Shown here piece by piece: positions 1-7,929 of a stretch of 64,000 nucleotides of DNA. Position 1 is the stretch's first letter, and every line of letters begins with the position of its first letter. The notes beneath the pieces were generated by a model, which did no database searches, was not told where the DNA came from, and saw only the letters and a program-made list of their open reading frames with translations. The DNA comes from Pseudomonas sp. Root562 (GTDB lineage: Bacteria > Pseudomonadota > Gammaproteobacteria > Pseudomonadales > Pseudomonadaceae): contig NZ_LMGK01000025.1 in assembly GCF_001427125.1 (NCBI RefSeq), forward strand, positions 523,339 to 587,338, in the 5' to 3' direction. The translations under genes were made by a program, and so were the position numbers.

Positions 1-22
1 TTCCCACGCAGAGCGTGGGAAC
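1..22. repeat. Short perfect hairpin, terminator-like
   Basis: TTCCCACGC and GCGTGGGAA form a 9-bp inverted repeat around a short loop. Hairpins of this sequence are common between genes in Pseudomonas. It lies just past the 3' end of the SRPBCC gene on the minus strand and could stop transcription of that operon. The window edge may cut the element. Confidence 0.55.
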
Positions 23-32
23 GATCGACGAG

Positions 33-443
33 TCAAGCCGGGTAATTGGCCCGCAGGGCCTCAAGCCCGCCCTGATAAATCCCGGTGAACAGCGCCACCA
101 CCTCCTCATCACTCACACCCACCGGTTCAAATCGACCGGACCAGGTCACCCGCGCGCCCTGCCCTTGCGCTTCAACCTTGATCGTCGCCAGATAGTCAGT
201 GGCCGGAAACGGTGCCTGCAAGATCGAGTAGCTGTAAGTCCTCGCGACGTTGTCGAACGCTTGCAGGCGCTCGACCACTACTGCGCCGTCCGCCGTTTGC
301 AGGCTGCGCACGCGCCCGCCTTCGCTCAGCTCGCTCTGGGGAATGAACGGCAGCCAGTCCGGCAGCGAGTTGAAACCACCGATCAATTGCCAGACCTGAT
401 CGGCCGAAGCCGGGATGTCGATGAATGCTGATGCAGTTGCCAT
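33..443 (-). CDS. SRPBCC family protein (polyketide cyclase/dehydrase-like)
   Basis: The 136-residue protein has the usual length of a single START/Bet v1-like SRPBCC domain. It opens with a typical strand and helix (ATASAFIDIPASADQVWQLI) and has WSGRFEP in the middle. These domains form a hydrophobic cavity that binds or converts small lipophilic molecules; the ligand cannot be read from sequence. It is the last gene of a three-gene minus-strand operon, 26 bp after the SDR gene. Together with the SDR and aldo-keto reductase it suggests a redox modification pathway for a small carbonyl compound. No signal peptide is seen, so it is likely cytoplasmic. Confidence 0.8.
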   Translation of the reverse strand: MATASAFIDIPASADQVWQLIGGFNSLPDWLPFIPQSELSEGGRVRSLQTADGAVVVERLQAFDNVARTYSYSILQAPFPATDYLATIKVEAQGQGARVTWSGRFEPVGVSDEEVVALFTGIYQGGLEALRANYPA

Positions 444-469
444 GTAAAGCTCTCTCTCAATGAATAAAG

Positions 470-1267
470 TCAGATAGCCATGCTGTCGACGACACCGCCG
501 TCGACTCGCAGGGCCGCGCCGGTGGTGGCCGAGGATAACGGCGAAGCGATGTACGCCACCAGATTGGCGACTTCCTCGACATGCGCCACGCGCTGGATGA
601 TCGAGGTTGGCCGCGCGGTGCGCACAAAGGCGTCGGCTTCCTCCTGCAAGCTGCGGCCGGATTGGGCCATGGCATCCTTGAGCATCAGCTCCACGCCGTC
701 GGTCAACGTCGGGCCTGGCAGAATCGCATTCACCGTCACCCCAGTGCCCGCCAGCCGTTTGGCAAGCCCGTGGGAGACCGCCAGGTTGGCGCTTTTGGTC
801 ACGCCATAGTTGAGCATGTCAGCCGGAATCGCGATCCCGGATTCCGAAGACAGGAAAATCACCCGCCCCCAGCCTTGCTTGACCATGTCCGGGACGTAAT
901 GCCGTGACAGGCGCACACCGGAGATCACGTTGATCTCATAGAAGCGCGTCCACTCGCTGTCGGGGGTCTCAAAGAAGTCCACCGCGTTGAAGATCCCGAG
1001 GTTGTTTACCAGGATGTCGGCACGTGGTTCGGCGGCAAACAGTTTCTCGGCGCCTTCGGCGGTGCCCAGGTCCGCGGTCAACCCGCGCAACTGTGCATTC
1101 GGCACGCTCTGGCGAATGCTTGCCAAAGCCTGCTCGACCTTGGCCGACTCGCGGCCGATCACCACCACCGTGGCGCCGGATTCGGCCAGCGCCCGGCTGA
1201 TGCCCAGGCCGATGCCCGCGGTGCTGCCGCTGACAATCGCCAGTTTTCCACTCAAATCGATTTTCAT
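470..1267 (-). CDS. SDR family NAD(P)-dependent oxidoreductase
   Basis: The 265-residue classical short-chain dehydrogenase has the nucleotide-binding glycine motif (SGSTAGIGLGIS, about residues 14-25), NNLG after the fourth strand, a catalytic Ser in FLSSESG and a YGVTK active-site Tyr/Lys pair. The C-terminal DGGVVDSMAI is typical of the family. It should reduce or oxidise a small alcohol or carbonyl using NAD(P)(H); the substrate is unknown. It begins 2 bp after the stop of the aldo-keto reductase gene, so the two are almost certainly cotranscribed and translationally coupled. Confidence 0.88.
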   Translation of the reverse strand: MKIDLSGKLAIVSGSTAGIGLGISRALAESGATVVVIGRESAKVEQALASIRQSVPNAQLRGLTADLGTAEGAEKLFAAEPRADILVNNLGIFNAVDFFETPDSEWTRFYEINVISGVRLSRHYVPDMVKQGWGRVIFLSSESGIAIPADMLNYGVTKSANLAVSHGLAKRLAGTGVTVNAILPGPTLTDGVELMLKDAMAQSGRSLQEEADAFVRTARPTSIIQRVAHVEEVANLVAYIASPLSSATTGAALRVDGGVVDSMAI

Positions 1268-1269
1268 TT

Positions 1270-2286
1270 TCAGGCTCCAATGATTGGCAACGGGGCGCGC
1301 TCGGACACCAGTTTTGCGTCGCGCATCGCTTGCCAGAAGGCTGCAGGAATCACCGCCGACAACGCGGCCACATCTTCGGCGATTCGCTCTGGTCGGCTGG
1401 CACCTGGAATAACCGCCGCCACAGCCGGGTTGGCCAACGAGAACTGCAACGCCGCCGCTTTGATGTCGACACCATGGGCCGCGGCAATACGCTTGATCTG
1501 CTCGACCTTGCTGACGATGGCCGGGCTGGCCTTCTGATACTCGAAGTGCGCGCCACCGGCGAGGATGCCCGAACTGTAAGGGCCGCCGACCACGATTTCG
1601 ACGTTCTGTGCCAGGGCGGCGTCCATCAAGCGTTGCAATGCGCGGTCATGGTCGAGAAGAGTGTAGCGACCCGCCAGCAGAAAACCGTCCGGCTGCGCTT
1701 CGCTCAGATCAAGGGTCAATTCGCACGGCTCGACCTTGTTCACGCCCAGGCCCCAACCTTTGATTACGCCTTCTTCGCGCAAGCGGGTCAGCACTTTGAA
1801 AGCACCGGTGCGGGCCTGGTTGAAGTATTCCAACCATTGATCGCCGTAGAAATCCTGAGCGATGTCATGCACCCAGACGATGTCCAGGCGATCGGTTTGC
1901 AGGCGCTTGAGGCTATCTTCAATGGAGCGCAGGGTCGCGTCGGCGCTGTAGTCGTTGACGATCTTGTTCGGGCGACCGTGCTCGAACACCCCGCTCTTCT
2001 CGCCCAGATCGCGGGCCGCAGCGTCTTCGACTTCATCGAGAATCACTCGGCCGACCTTGCTGCTGAGCACATAGTCGTCGCGGTTGTAGTGCGACAGTGC
2101 GGCGCCGAGGCGGATTTCCGACAGGCCCGAGCCGTAGAACGGCGCGGTGTCGAAGTAACGCACGCCGGCATCCCAGGCGGCGTGAACGGTGGCTTGCGCT
2201 TCTTCTTCAGCAATGGCGCGGAACATGTTGCCCAGTGGTGCAGTACCGAAGCCCAGCGCGCCGGGCAGTTTGTCTTTCAAGCTCAT
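1270..2286 (-). CDS. Aldo/keto reductase
   Basis: The 338-residue protein has an AKR TIM barrel: VRYFDTAPFYG carries the catalytic Asp and Tyr (about residues 42-52), SSKVGR the Lys, and DIVWVHD the His. The C-terminal VIPGASRPERIAED is the NADP-binding end. Length and the opening LGFGTAPLGN resemble the D-threo-aldose 1-dehydrogenase/pyridoxal dehydrogenase branch. It is the first gene of an operon with the SDR and SRPBCC genes, transcribed away from the LysR gene at 2402. That regulator is the obvious candidate to control it, through the 115-bp intergenic region. Confidence 0.88.
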   Translation of the reverse strand: MSLKDKLPGALGFGTAPLGNMFRAIAEEEAQATVHAAWDAGVRYFDTAPFYGSGLSEIRLGAALSHYNRDDYVLSSKVGRVILDEVEDAAARDLGEKSGVFEHGRPNKIVNDYSADATLRSIEDSLKRLQTDRLDIVWVHDIAQDFYGDQWLEYFNQARTGAFKVLTRLREEGVIKGWGLGVNKVEPCELTLDLSEAQPDGFLLAGRYTLLDHDRALQRLMDAALAQNVEIVVGGPYSSGILAGGAHFEYQKASPAIVSKVEQIKRIAAAHGVDIKAAALQFSLANPAVAAVIPGASRPERIAEDVAALSAVIPAAFWQAMRDAKLVSERAPLPIIGA

Positions 2287-2401
2287 GATTCAATCCTCAT
2301 CGTTTCAGTGGCCAGTGTTTGACCGTTGAGCAGATCCTAGATTGCGGCGTTCGGACCGTCCAAGACATAATGTGCAGCACTTGAGTCCCCAGAGGTCTGA
2401 C

Positions 2402-3295
2402 ATGATCGACATCCGCCAATTGCGCTACTTCGTTGCCGTCGCCGAAGAAGAACACGTTGGTCGCGCCGCCGAGCGCCTGCATATTTCCCAATCGCCCCTC
2501 AGCCGGCAGATCGCCCAGCTCGAAGAGCGCCTGGGCCTGACCTTGTTCGAGCGTAGCCAGCAACGCATCCGCCTGACCCGCGACGGCCAGACGTTCCTCG
2601 CCGAAACCCGCGCCCTGCTGACCCACGCCAATCGCTTGGAATCCCTGGGCAAACGCCTGGGGCGCGGCGAAGAAGGCGGCTTGTGCATCGGCTACATCGA
2701 AAACGCCATGCACGCCGGTGTGCTGCCCAATGCCCTGCGCGTGCTGCGGGTCGACCGGCCGAACGTACATGTCGCGCTGTACAACCTGAGTTCCGCCGAA
2801 CAACTCGAAGGCCTGCGTCAGCGTAGTCTGGATATCGCCCTGGTCAGCGAGCCGCCGACCGATGACGACCCGGACTTGCTGGGTTTTCAGGTTCTGGACG
2901 ATCCGATGCTGCTGGCCTTGCCCGAAGATCATCCGCTGGCGCAGCAATCGACACTGACGGCCGCCGACCTCGCCGATAAGGAATGGATCGGCGTTCAACA
3001 TCGGCAGAATGCCAATGGCCACGACGACTTCGTCAGCGCCTGCATCCGCGCCGGTTTCACCCCGGACATTCGCATGCAAGCGACCGAGCCGTTCACCGCA
3101 TTGGGTTTGGTGGCCTCGGGGCTGGGCATCGCGATGATTCAGAAAGGCTTGAGCCGCAACGCACCGCCGGGCGTGGTGCTGCGGGATGTGCCGTGGATCG
3201 CCTACACCACACCGCTGTGGGCCGCATGGCACCGGATCAATTTGCGGCCGTTGGTGGAGACATTCAGGAAAGTCCTGACACACCCGGCCGACTGA
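2402..3295 (+). CDS. LysR family transcriptional regulator
   Basis: The 297-residue protein starts MIDIRQLRYFVAVAEEEHVG and has the LysR winged helix-turn-helix (AAERLHISQSPLSRQIAQLE, about residues 21-40), followed by a two-lobe effector-binding domain. An in-frame TTG 60 bp upstream could extend it, but the ATG at 2402 gives the normal LysR N-terminus. The N-terminal half resembles regulators of the BenM/CatM type. It is divergent from the aldo-keto reductase operon, the classic LysR arrangement, so it probably activates that operon when an unknown inducer binds. Confidence 0.9.
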   Translation: MIDIRQLRYFVAVAEEEHVGRAAERLHISQSPLSRQIAQLEERLGLTLFERSQQRIRLTRDGQTFLAETRALLTHANRLESLGKRLGRGEEGGLCIGYIENAMHAGVLPNALRVLRVDRPNVHVALYNLSSAEQLEGLRQRSLDIALVSEPPTDDDPDLLGFQVLDDPMLLALPEDHPLAQQSTLTAADLADKEWIGVQHRQNANGHDDFVSACIRAGFTPDIRMQATEPFTALGLVASGLGIAMIQKGLSRNAPPGVVLRDVPWIAYTTPLWAAWHRINLRPLVETFRKVLTHPAD

Positions 3296-3309
3296 TCACA
3301 CACCCGTCC

Positions 3310-3377
3310 TGTAGGAGCACAGCTTGCTGGCGATGGCGATTTCAAAGGCGCCATCGCCAGCAAGCTGTGCTCCTACA
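3310..3377. repeat. REP inverted pair (short-loop REPIN)
   Basis: TGTAGGAGCACAGCTTGCTGGCGATGGCG is followed after a short loop by its near-perfect reverse complement. It lies after the LysR gene and could also stabilise the transcript end. Confidence 0.85.
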
Positions 3378-3404
3378 ATTGATTGATGTCGTGTTGAAGA
3401 TCCG

Positions 3405-3433
3405 TGTGGGAGCGAGCCTGCTCGCGATAACGG
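3405..3433. repeat. Single REP element
   Basis: TGTGGGAGCGAGCCTGCTCGCGAT is the common fluorescent-Pseudomonas REP sequence, here without an inverted partner. The stretch from here to about 3560 holds no gene I can support. Confidence 0.8.
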
Positions 3434-3564
3434 TGCCTGTTCAGGCACATGTTTAATGGTTGTCAGCGAAACTTGATGAAAGCTACAACACCTTGCGTCA
3501 TTGCCTACGGGTACGCCAGAATCCGCCGGCTTGTGCGCCTTGGGGCAGGACTCTATCGTTTGCC

Positions 3565-3759
3565 GGTCGCTGAAAAAAACAGCGATCGGGTTTGGTAGCC
3601 CGGTATATCCAGTCGCACTGCGCCATCATTTGCAGGGTATTTCTCCGCACTGCATTTTTATGGCGGCCATGCGCAGGGCGTCTTCGGACGCGCCGGGTTC
3701 CTGGGTGTTACCGGTCTACCAATCTGCGTATGGCTGCCACCCATCGTTTGGTAGCGAAG
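3565..3759 (+). promoter_or_regulatory. Conserved structured leader element, copy A
   Basis: This region matches a second copy at 50848-51046, and the helices covary between copies. A 5' hairpin pairs CGCTG (3568-3572) with CAGCG (3580-3584). A 13-bp helix pairs GGCGGCCATGCGC (3662-3674) with GCGTATGGCTGCC (3726-3738). Inside it is a UUCG-capped stem, GCGTC/GACGC (3678-3691). CTACCAA (3716-3722) can pair with TTGGTAG at 3592-3598 or with the same heptamer at 3748-3754, so the two pairings compete. The element ends about 43 nt before the DUF6124 start codon. It probably acts as RNA in the 5' leader; I do not recognise the family. Confidence 0.7.
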
Positions 3760-3796
3760 GGTGATGGCTCCTAATCTACAACCCAGGAGTTCCATC

Positions 3797-4126
3797 ATGA
3801 TCAAACCAACCCCCAACCCGCCAGAATCAGACCCGGCCTCGCCCTACGAAAGCCCTGATTCCAAGCAATTCCACGAAGCGGCCGCCAACATCATGGCCAC
3901 GCCCCGCACACCCACCACGATGTTCACCATCAACCCCGACATCGACACCGAAACCCTGCTGGCCCACGCCTGCGAATCACTGGCCTCGGCCAGCGTCATG
4001 ACCAACGATCTGGCTGGTTTTCTGGAAGGCTCGCATCGCAACACGCTGCTGGGCATTGCTCAGGTCATCATGCTGGGCGAGTTGGCGGTGAATCGGGCAC
4101 TGGATCGACTCGATCCGCCTGAGTAA
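3797..4126 (+). CDS. DUF6124 family small protein
   Basis: The 109-residue protein starts at the ATG after CAGGAG. The N-terminus is rich in Pro, Asp and Ser (residues 1-25) and leads into a helical part with ETLLAHACESLASASVMTND and EGSHRNTLLGIAQVIMLGEL. I recognise this as a DUF6124 pattern, a Pseudomonas family of unknown function. No membrane segment or signal peptide is present. It stands alone between LysR and the RHS genes and is preceded by the structured leader at 3565-3759, which probably controls it. A longer start at 3761 would be inside the leader and is unlikely. Confidence 0.8.
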   Translation: MIKPTPNPPESDPASPYESPDSKQFHEAAANIMATPRTPTTMFTINPDIDTETLLAHACESLASASVMTNDLAGFLEGSHRNTLLGIAQVIMLGELAVNRALDRLDPPE

Positions 4127-4138
4127 ACGATGAGCCGG

Positions 4139-4226
4139 CAGGAGCGAGCCTGCTCGCGATGCGGTCAACACATTGAGCATTCCTGTGACTGACACACCGC
4201 TATCGCGAGCAGGCTCACTCCTACAG
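4139..4226. repeat. REP inverted pair (REPIN)
   Basis: CAGGAGCGAGCCTGCTCGCGAT and its reverse complement flank a ~45-bp spacer. The right half and the following ~150 bp recur before the second RHS gene (5561 onward). Confidence 0.85.
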
Positions 4227-4384
4227 GTGATGGGTGTCGTACGTAACACTTGTGTTTGCTCCTACAATTCCTCGGTAGTCCTCCCCACATCCCTACAGTT
4301 TTACCTATCAGTTCTGATAGTTCCCAATGGTCGCAATACCACCAATACTGAATGCCAGCAATGCAGGCCTTCGGAGTTCCTCAC
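4201..4384 (+). promoter_or_regulatory. Duplicated promoter region of RHS gene 1, with palindrome CTATCAG-TT-CTGATAG
   Basis: From the REP half-site to the ATG this segment is closely repeated at 5557-5742. Both copies keep a perfect 7-bp-arm palindrome (here 4307-4322; second copy 5663-5678) about 62 bp before the start codon, and GGAG eight bases before the ATG. The palindrome is the best candidate operator. Conservation of non-coding sequence at this level points to shared regulation or recent duplication. Confidence 0.6.
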
Positions 4385-5431
4385 ATGGCGTTGCCCCACG
4401 AAACCGTACTCTGCCAGTATCGCTACGATGCCCTCGACCGCTTAGTCGGCCAAACTCCCGCGGCCACACCAGAGCACCAGCGTTTCTACAACCAAAGCCG
4501 CCTTGCAACCGAAATTCAAGGAGCGATGCGCCATTCCATCTTCCAACAGGGCGACCTGCTGCTGGCGCAACAGCGAAATAGCGTCGGTGTAATCGACACC
4601 TCGTTATTGGCAACCGACCAGCAGCGGTCAGTACTGCACACCTGCAAAGTCAATCAACAACGAAATCCCATTGCTTATTCGCCTTATGGGCACCGTCCTG
4701 CTGAAAATGGATTGCTGAGTTTGTTGGGTTTCAACGGTGAGCGGCGTAACCCAGTGACCGGGCATTATCTTTTGGGTAATGGGTATCGGGCATTCAATCC
4801 GGTGCTGATGCGGTTTAACAGTCCGGACAGTTTGAGTCCGTTTCGGGAAGGTGGAGTGAATCCATACGCATATTGCCAAGGCGCTCCTGTGAACCAGACA
4901 GATCCGACAGGACATGCCACTTCACTTGGATGGGGGTGGGTACGCAATAGCATCGTCAGGCGAGTGCCCCGCCCAACTCCCTGGCCCGGATTTGATCCAA
5001 CGATGTTGCCGGATGCACCTCCCCCGCGATTGAATCGTGCCGTGGCGGCAGTAGAGCCCATACTAGCTGTTCCCCCAGTTTCAGAAGTTGCATCTCTCAA
5101 CGTGACGAATACCCTTCAACTGCACACAGTCGATAATGGACGTGAGTTTATAGGGGCTCTCGAATCCGCTTCCCGATCGCCGGATAGGCGTGCTCAACTG
5201 AATCCAGCGATGAGAGTTGCACTTGGCAATATGGGCGAGTCGTCGTTAACCGCGGTCCGTCTTCCAACGCCGACTGAAGAAGCCGCTCGAACAATAGCGT
5301 TAAGTGGCAACTCCAATCGACATACCCCTGCCTTCGAAACGCATAGGCGCACCCATCAGCAAATGGAGGGAAGAGCGCTACGGGAAAACCGTCCAGATAG
5401 AATTCTTCGCGAGATTCGTGACATTCCTTGA
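4385..5431 (+). CDS. Short RHS-core polymorphic toxin-like protein 1
   Basis: The 348-residue protein contains only the C-terminal part of an RHS protein. It begins ALPHETVLCQYRYDALDRLV (a YD-type repeat), has YSPYGHR and LLGFNGERRNPVTGHYLLGN, and reaches the core end NPYAYCQGAPVNQTDPTGH near residue 178. A unique ~170-residue tail follows, presumably the effector domain; I cannot assign it. The ATG at 4385 is chosen because GGAG lies eight bases upstream. The N-terminal shell found in full-length RHS proteins is absent. No immunity gene is visible before the next RHS gene. The first ~180 residues are nearly identical to RHS gene 2. Confidence 0.75.
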   Translation: MALPHETVLCQYRYDALDRLVGQTPAATPEHQRFYNQSRLATEIQGAMRHSIFQQGDLLLAQQRNSVGVIDTSLLATDQQRSVLHTCKVNQQRNPIAYSPYGHRPAENGLLSLLGFNGERRNPVTGHYLLGNGYRAFNPVLMRFNSPDSLSPFREGGVNPYAYCQGAPVNQTDPTGHATSLGWGWVRNSIVRRVPRPTPWPGFDPTMLPDAPPPRLNRAVAAVEPILAVPPVSEVASLNVTNTLQLHTVDNGREFIGALESASRSPDRRAQLNPAMRVALGNMGESSLTAVRLPTPTEEAARTIALSGNSNRHTPAFETHRRTHQQMEGRALRENRPDRILREIRDIP

Positions 5432-5556
5432 TCTTGGGAATGGTCACTGACTCAAGACTCCTCGAAAGTCCGCTGTGGATCGCATTGAATGAACCTGCTC
5501 CGGCTGGACCGGTGAAACGCCCAGCATATTGAGTATCCCCGGTGCCTGGCTCACCG

Positions 5557-5742
5557 CCATTGCGAGCAGGCTCACTCCTACAGGTGATGGGTGTCGTATG
5601 CAAGACTTGTGTTTGCTCCCACATATTCTTCGGCAGTTCTTCCCACATCCCTACAATTTCACCTATCAGTTCTGATAGTTCCCAATAGTTGCGATACCAG
5701 CAATACTGAATGCCAGCACTGCAGGCCTTCGGAGTTCCTCAC
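5557..5742 (+). promoter_or_regulatory. Duplicated promoter region of RHS gene 2, with palindrome CTATCAG-TT-CTGATAG
   Basis: This is the second copy of the segment at 4201-4384: REP half-site (5561-5583), ACTTGTGTTTGCTCC, the conserved palindrome (5663-5678) and the same GGAGTTCCTCAC-ATG start region. The 125 bp between the stop of RHS gene 1 and this copy hold no ORF large enough for an immunity protein. Confidence 0.6.
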
Positions 5743-6810
5743 ATGACGTTACCCCACGAAACCGTACTCTGCCAGTATCGCTACGATGCCCTCGATCGCT
5801 TAGTCGGCCAAATTCCCGCGACTACACCAGAGCACCAGCGTTTCTACAACCAAAGCCGCCTTGCAACCGAAATTCAAGGAACGATGCGCCATTCCATCTT
5901 CCAACAGGGCGACCTGCTGCTGGCACAACAGCGAAGTAGCGACGTCGCAATCGACACCTCGTTATTGGCGACCGACCAGCAACGGTCAGTACTGCACACC
6001 TGCAAAGACAATCAACAGCGCAAAGCCATGGCGTATTCCCCTTATGGATACCGTGCTATTGAAAATGGACTATTGAGTTTACTGGGATTCAATGGCGAAC
6101 GGCAGGATCCGGTGACCGGGCACTATTTGTTGGGGAATGGGTATCGAACTTTTAATCCAGCACTAATGCGCTTTAATAGCCCGGATAGTTTCAGCCCGTT
6201 TGGCAAGGGTGGCTTAAACGCCTATGGATATTGTCTTGGAGACCCAATCAACGGCCATGACCCGTCGGGACATATACCTAAGTTTCCAAAAATACTGTCC
6301 CGGAAATTTAACACTCCAGATTATTTGGATGAAGCGGATAAAATAATCAAAAAAAATGACAACCTTAATCACGAGTTAATGAATAAAACTTTCCTCAGGG
6401 ACTACCGAACCGCTCTAAACACCCCACCCCTTCCACGCTATGAAATTAAAAAACCTTCGGACATAGCTGCTAATTTAACCATAGATCAACTTGATTCTCT
6501 TCCGCCCTACTTGCAAGGAGTTGTATATAGTAAAAAAGCCCGAGAGCTACTTCCTCTATACGAGTATCTTTCATCAGCCCCCCAATACTCGAACACGATC
6601 ACACTCAGTCACAGAAGCTTTGGTATTGTAAACAAAGCAATAAAAGAAAAAACCCAGCTTCCTGAAGAAATTCGTGGAATCAACTTCATGAATATCGATG
6701 CTTACCTAAAAAAATTACAATCAATCAAAAACCCTAAACACTATAGAAATATCGCCAAAGCAGAAGCCCTAAAAGAGAAATACAACAAATCTGTTAACTT
6801 AAGAAAATGA
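5743..6810 (+). CDS. Short RHS-core polymorphic toxin-like protein 2
   Basis: The 355-residue protein has the same ~180-residue RHS core as its upstream neighbour (TLPHETVLCQYRYDALDRLV, then LLGFNGERQDPVTGHYLLGN), ending at GDPINGHDPSGH. The remaining ~175 residues are unrelated to protein 1: Lys/Asn-rich, predicted mostly helical, with no motif I recognise. From about 6280 the DNA becomes clearly AT-rich against the GC-rich surroundings, a sign that the tail came from elsewhere. No gene follows that looks like an immunity partner; 6811-7008 has nothing I can support. It may be an orphan toxin module or a reservoir for tail exchange. Confidence 0.75.
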   Translation: MTLPHETVLCQYRYDALDRLVGQIPATTPEHQRFYNQSRLATEIQGTMRHSIFQQGDLLLAQQRSSDVAIDTSLLATDQQRSVLHTCKDNQQRKAMAYSPYGYRAIENGLLSLLGFNGERQDPVTGHYLLGNGYRTFNPALMRFNSPDSFSPFGKGGLNAYGYCLGDPINGHDPSGHIPKFPKILSRKFNTPDYLDEADKIIKKNDNLNHELMNKTFLRDYRTALNTPPLPRYEIKKPSDIAANLTIDQLDSLPPYLQGVVYSKKARELLPLYEYLSSAPQYSNTITLSHRSFGIVNKAIKEKTQLPEEIRGINFMNIDAYLKKLQSIKNPKHYRNIAKAEALKEKYNKSVNLRK

Positions 6811-7008
6811 AAAAGCCTTAACGACAAATCAAACTCAGGAACATTTCGCACCATCTCATTTTCAGGATAGTGACAGACTGAATAATAGTTCAGGCAGTAG
6901 CAGCTGGAGCGCAGCAAGATCCGAAGTTTCAGCGCTCCTGATTCACCCGCACATCGCTAGCGCTTTGCTGCTTTACTAAAAGGATCCGAAACCTCTGAGC
7001 CTGCTCTA

Positions 7009-7929
7009 ATGAACCGCAACGACCTGCGCCGCGTGGACATGAACCTTCTGGTGATCTTCGAAACGCTGATGTTCGAGAAGAACCTGACCCGGGCCGGGGA
7101 GAAGCTGTTTCTCGGCCAGCCTGCCGTCAGTGCGGCGCTGGCGCGGTTGCGGGATTTGTTTGATGACCCGTTGCTGGTGCGCAACGGGCGGATCCTCGAG
7201 GCGACGCCACGGGCGTTGGCGATTCTCAAGGAGTTGCAGCCGGCGATGGATACCATTTCCGGCGCGGTGAGCCGGGCCAAGGATTTTGATCCGTCCATCA
7301 GCCGCGATGTGTTTCGCATCGGCCTGTCCGATGATGCCGAGTTTGGCCTGTTTCCGCCGCTGCTCAAGCAGATCCGCGAGGAAGCGCAGAACGTTGTAGT
7401 GGTGGTGCGGCGGGTCAATTATCTGTTGATGTCGTCGATGCTGGCCAGCGGTGAAATCTCCGTGGGCATCAGTTACACCACCGAGTTGCCGGCCAATGCC
7501 AAGCGCAAGAAATTGCGCGACCTGAGCGTCAAGGTTTTGCGTGGTGACAATCGACCCGGCCCGCTGACACTGGATGAATTCTGCGAGCGTCCCCATGCGC
7601 TGGTGTCGTTTTCCGGGGACTTGAGCGGCGCCATCGACAATGACCTGGCGCGTATCGGCCGTTCGCGTCGAGTGGTATTGGCGGTGCCGCAGTTTTCCGG
7701 CCTGCGGGCCTTGCTGGCAGGCACCGACATGCTGGCTTCGGTGCCCGATTATGCGGCGGCGGCGCTGATTGAAGGCAGCGACCAGCTGCGGGCCGATGAC
7801 CCGCCGTTCGATATCAACTTGTCGGAACTGTCGATGGTCTGGAACGGCGTCAGCGATAACGATCCGGCAGAACGTTGGTTGCGCTCGCGTATTGCGCAAC
7901 ACATGTCGGCTCCACCGTCGACGCATTGA
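7009..7929 (+). CDS. LysR family transcriptional regulator (NodD/LeuO-like)
   Basis: The 306-residue protein starts MNRNDLRRVDMNLLVIFETL, typical of the NodD/NahR/LeuO branch. The HTH (AGEKLFLGQPAVSAALARLR, about residues 30-49) is followed by LFDDPLLVRNGR, also characteristic. The effector domain is complete. It has no divergent partner: upstream is the RHS region, and downstream the DinB gene is convergent and overlaps its last 80 bp. Its target is unknown. Confidence 0.88.
   Translation: MNRNDLRRVDMNLLVIFETLMFEKNLTRAGEKLFLGQPAVSAALARLRDLFDDPLLVRNGRILEATPRALAILKELQPAMDTISGAVSRAKDFDPSISRDVFRIGLSDDAEFGLFPPLLKQIREEAQNVVVVVRRVNYLLMSSMLASGEISVGISYTTELPANAKRKKLRDLSVKVLRGDNRPGPLTLDEFCERPHALVSFSGDLSGAIDNDLARIGRSRRVVLAVPQFSGLRALLAGTDMLASVPDYAAAALIEGSDQLRADDPPFDINLSELSMVWNGVSDNDPAERWLRSRIAQHMSAPPSTH

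Noticed and set aside
3501..3764. An 87-residue plus-strand reading frame (and a 60-residue one inside it) in front of the DUF6124 gene
   Set aside because: It runs through the structured leader element, where sequence is explained by paired helices. It has no ribosome site and no counterpart in the second copy of the element.
5148..5648. A minus-strand frame opposite the tail of RHS gene 1, considered as an immunity gene
   Set aside because: It begins in REP-derived sequence and is antisense to the toxin tail. Immunity genes normally follow on the same strand.
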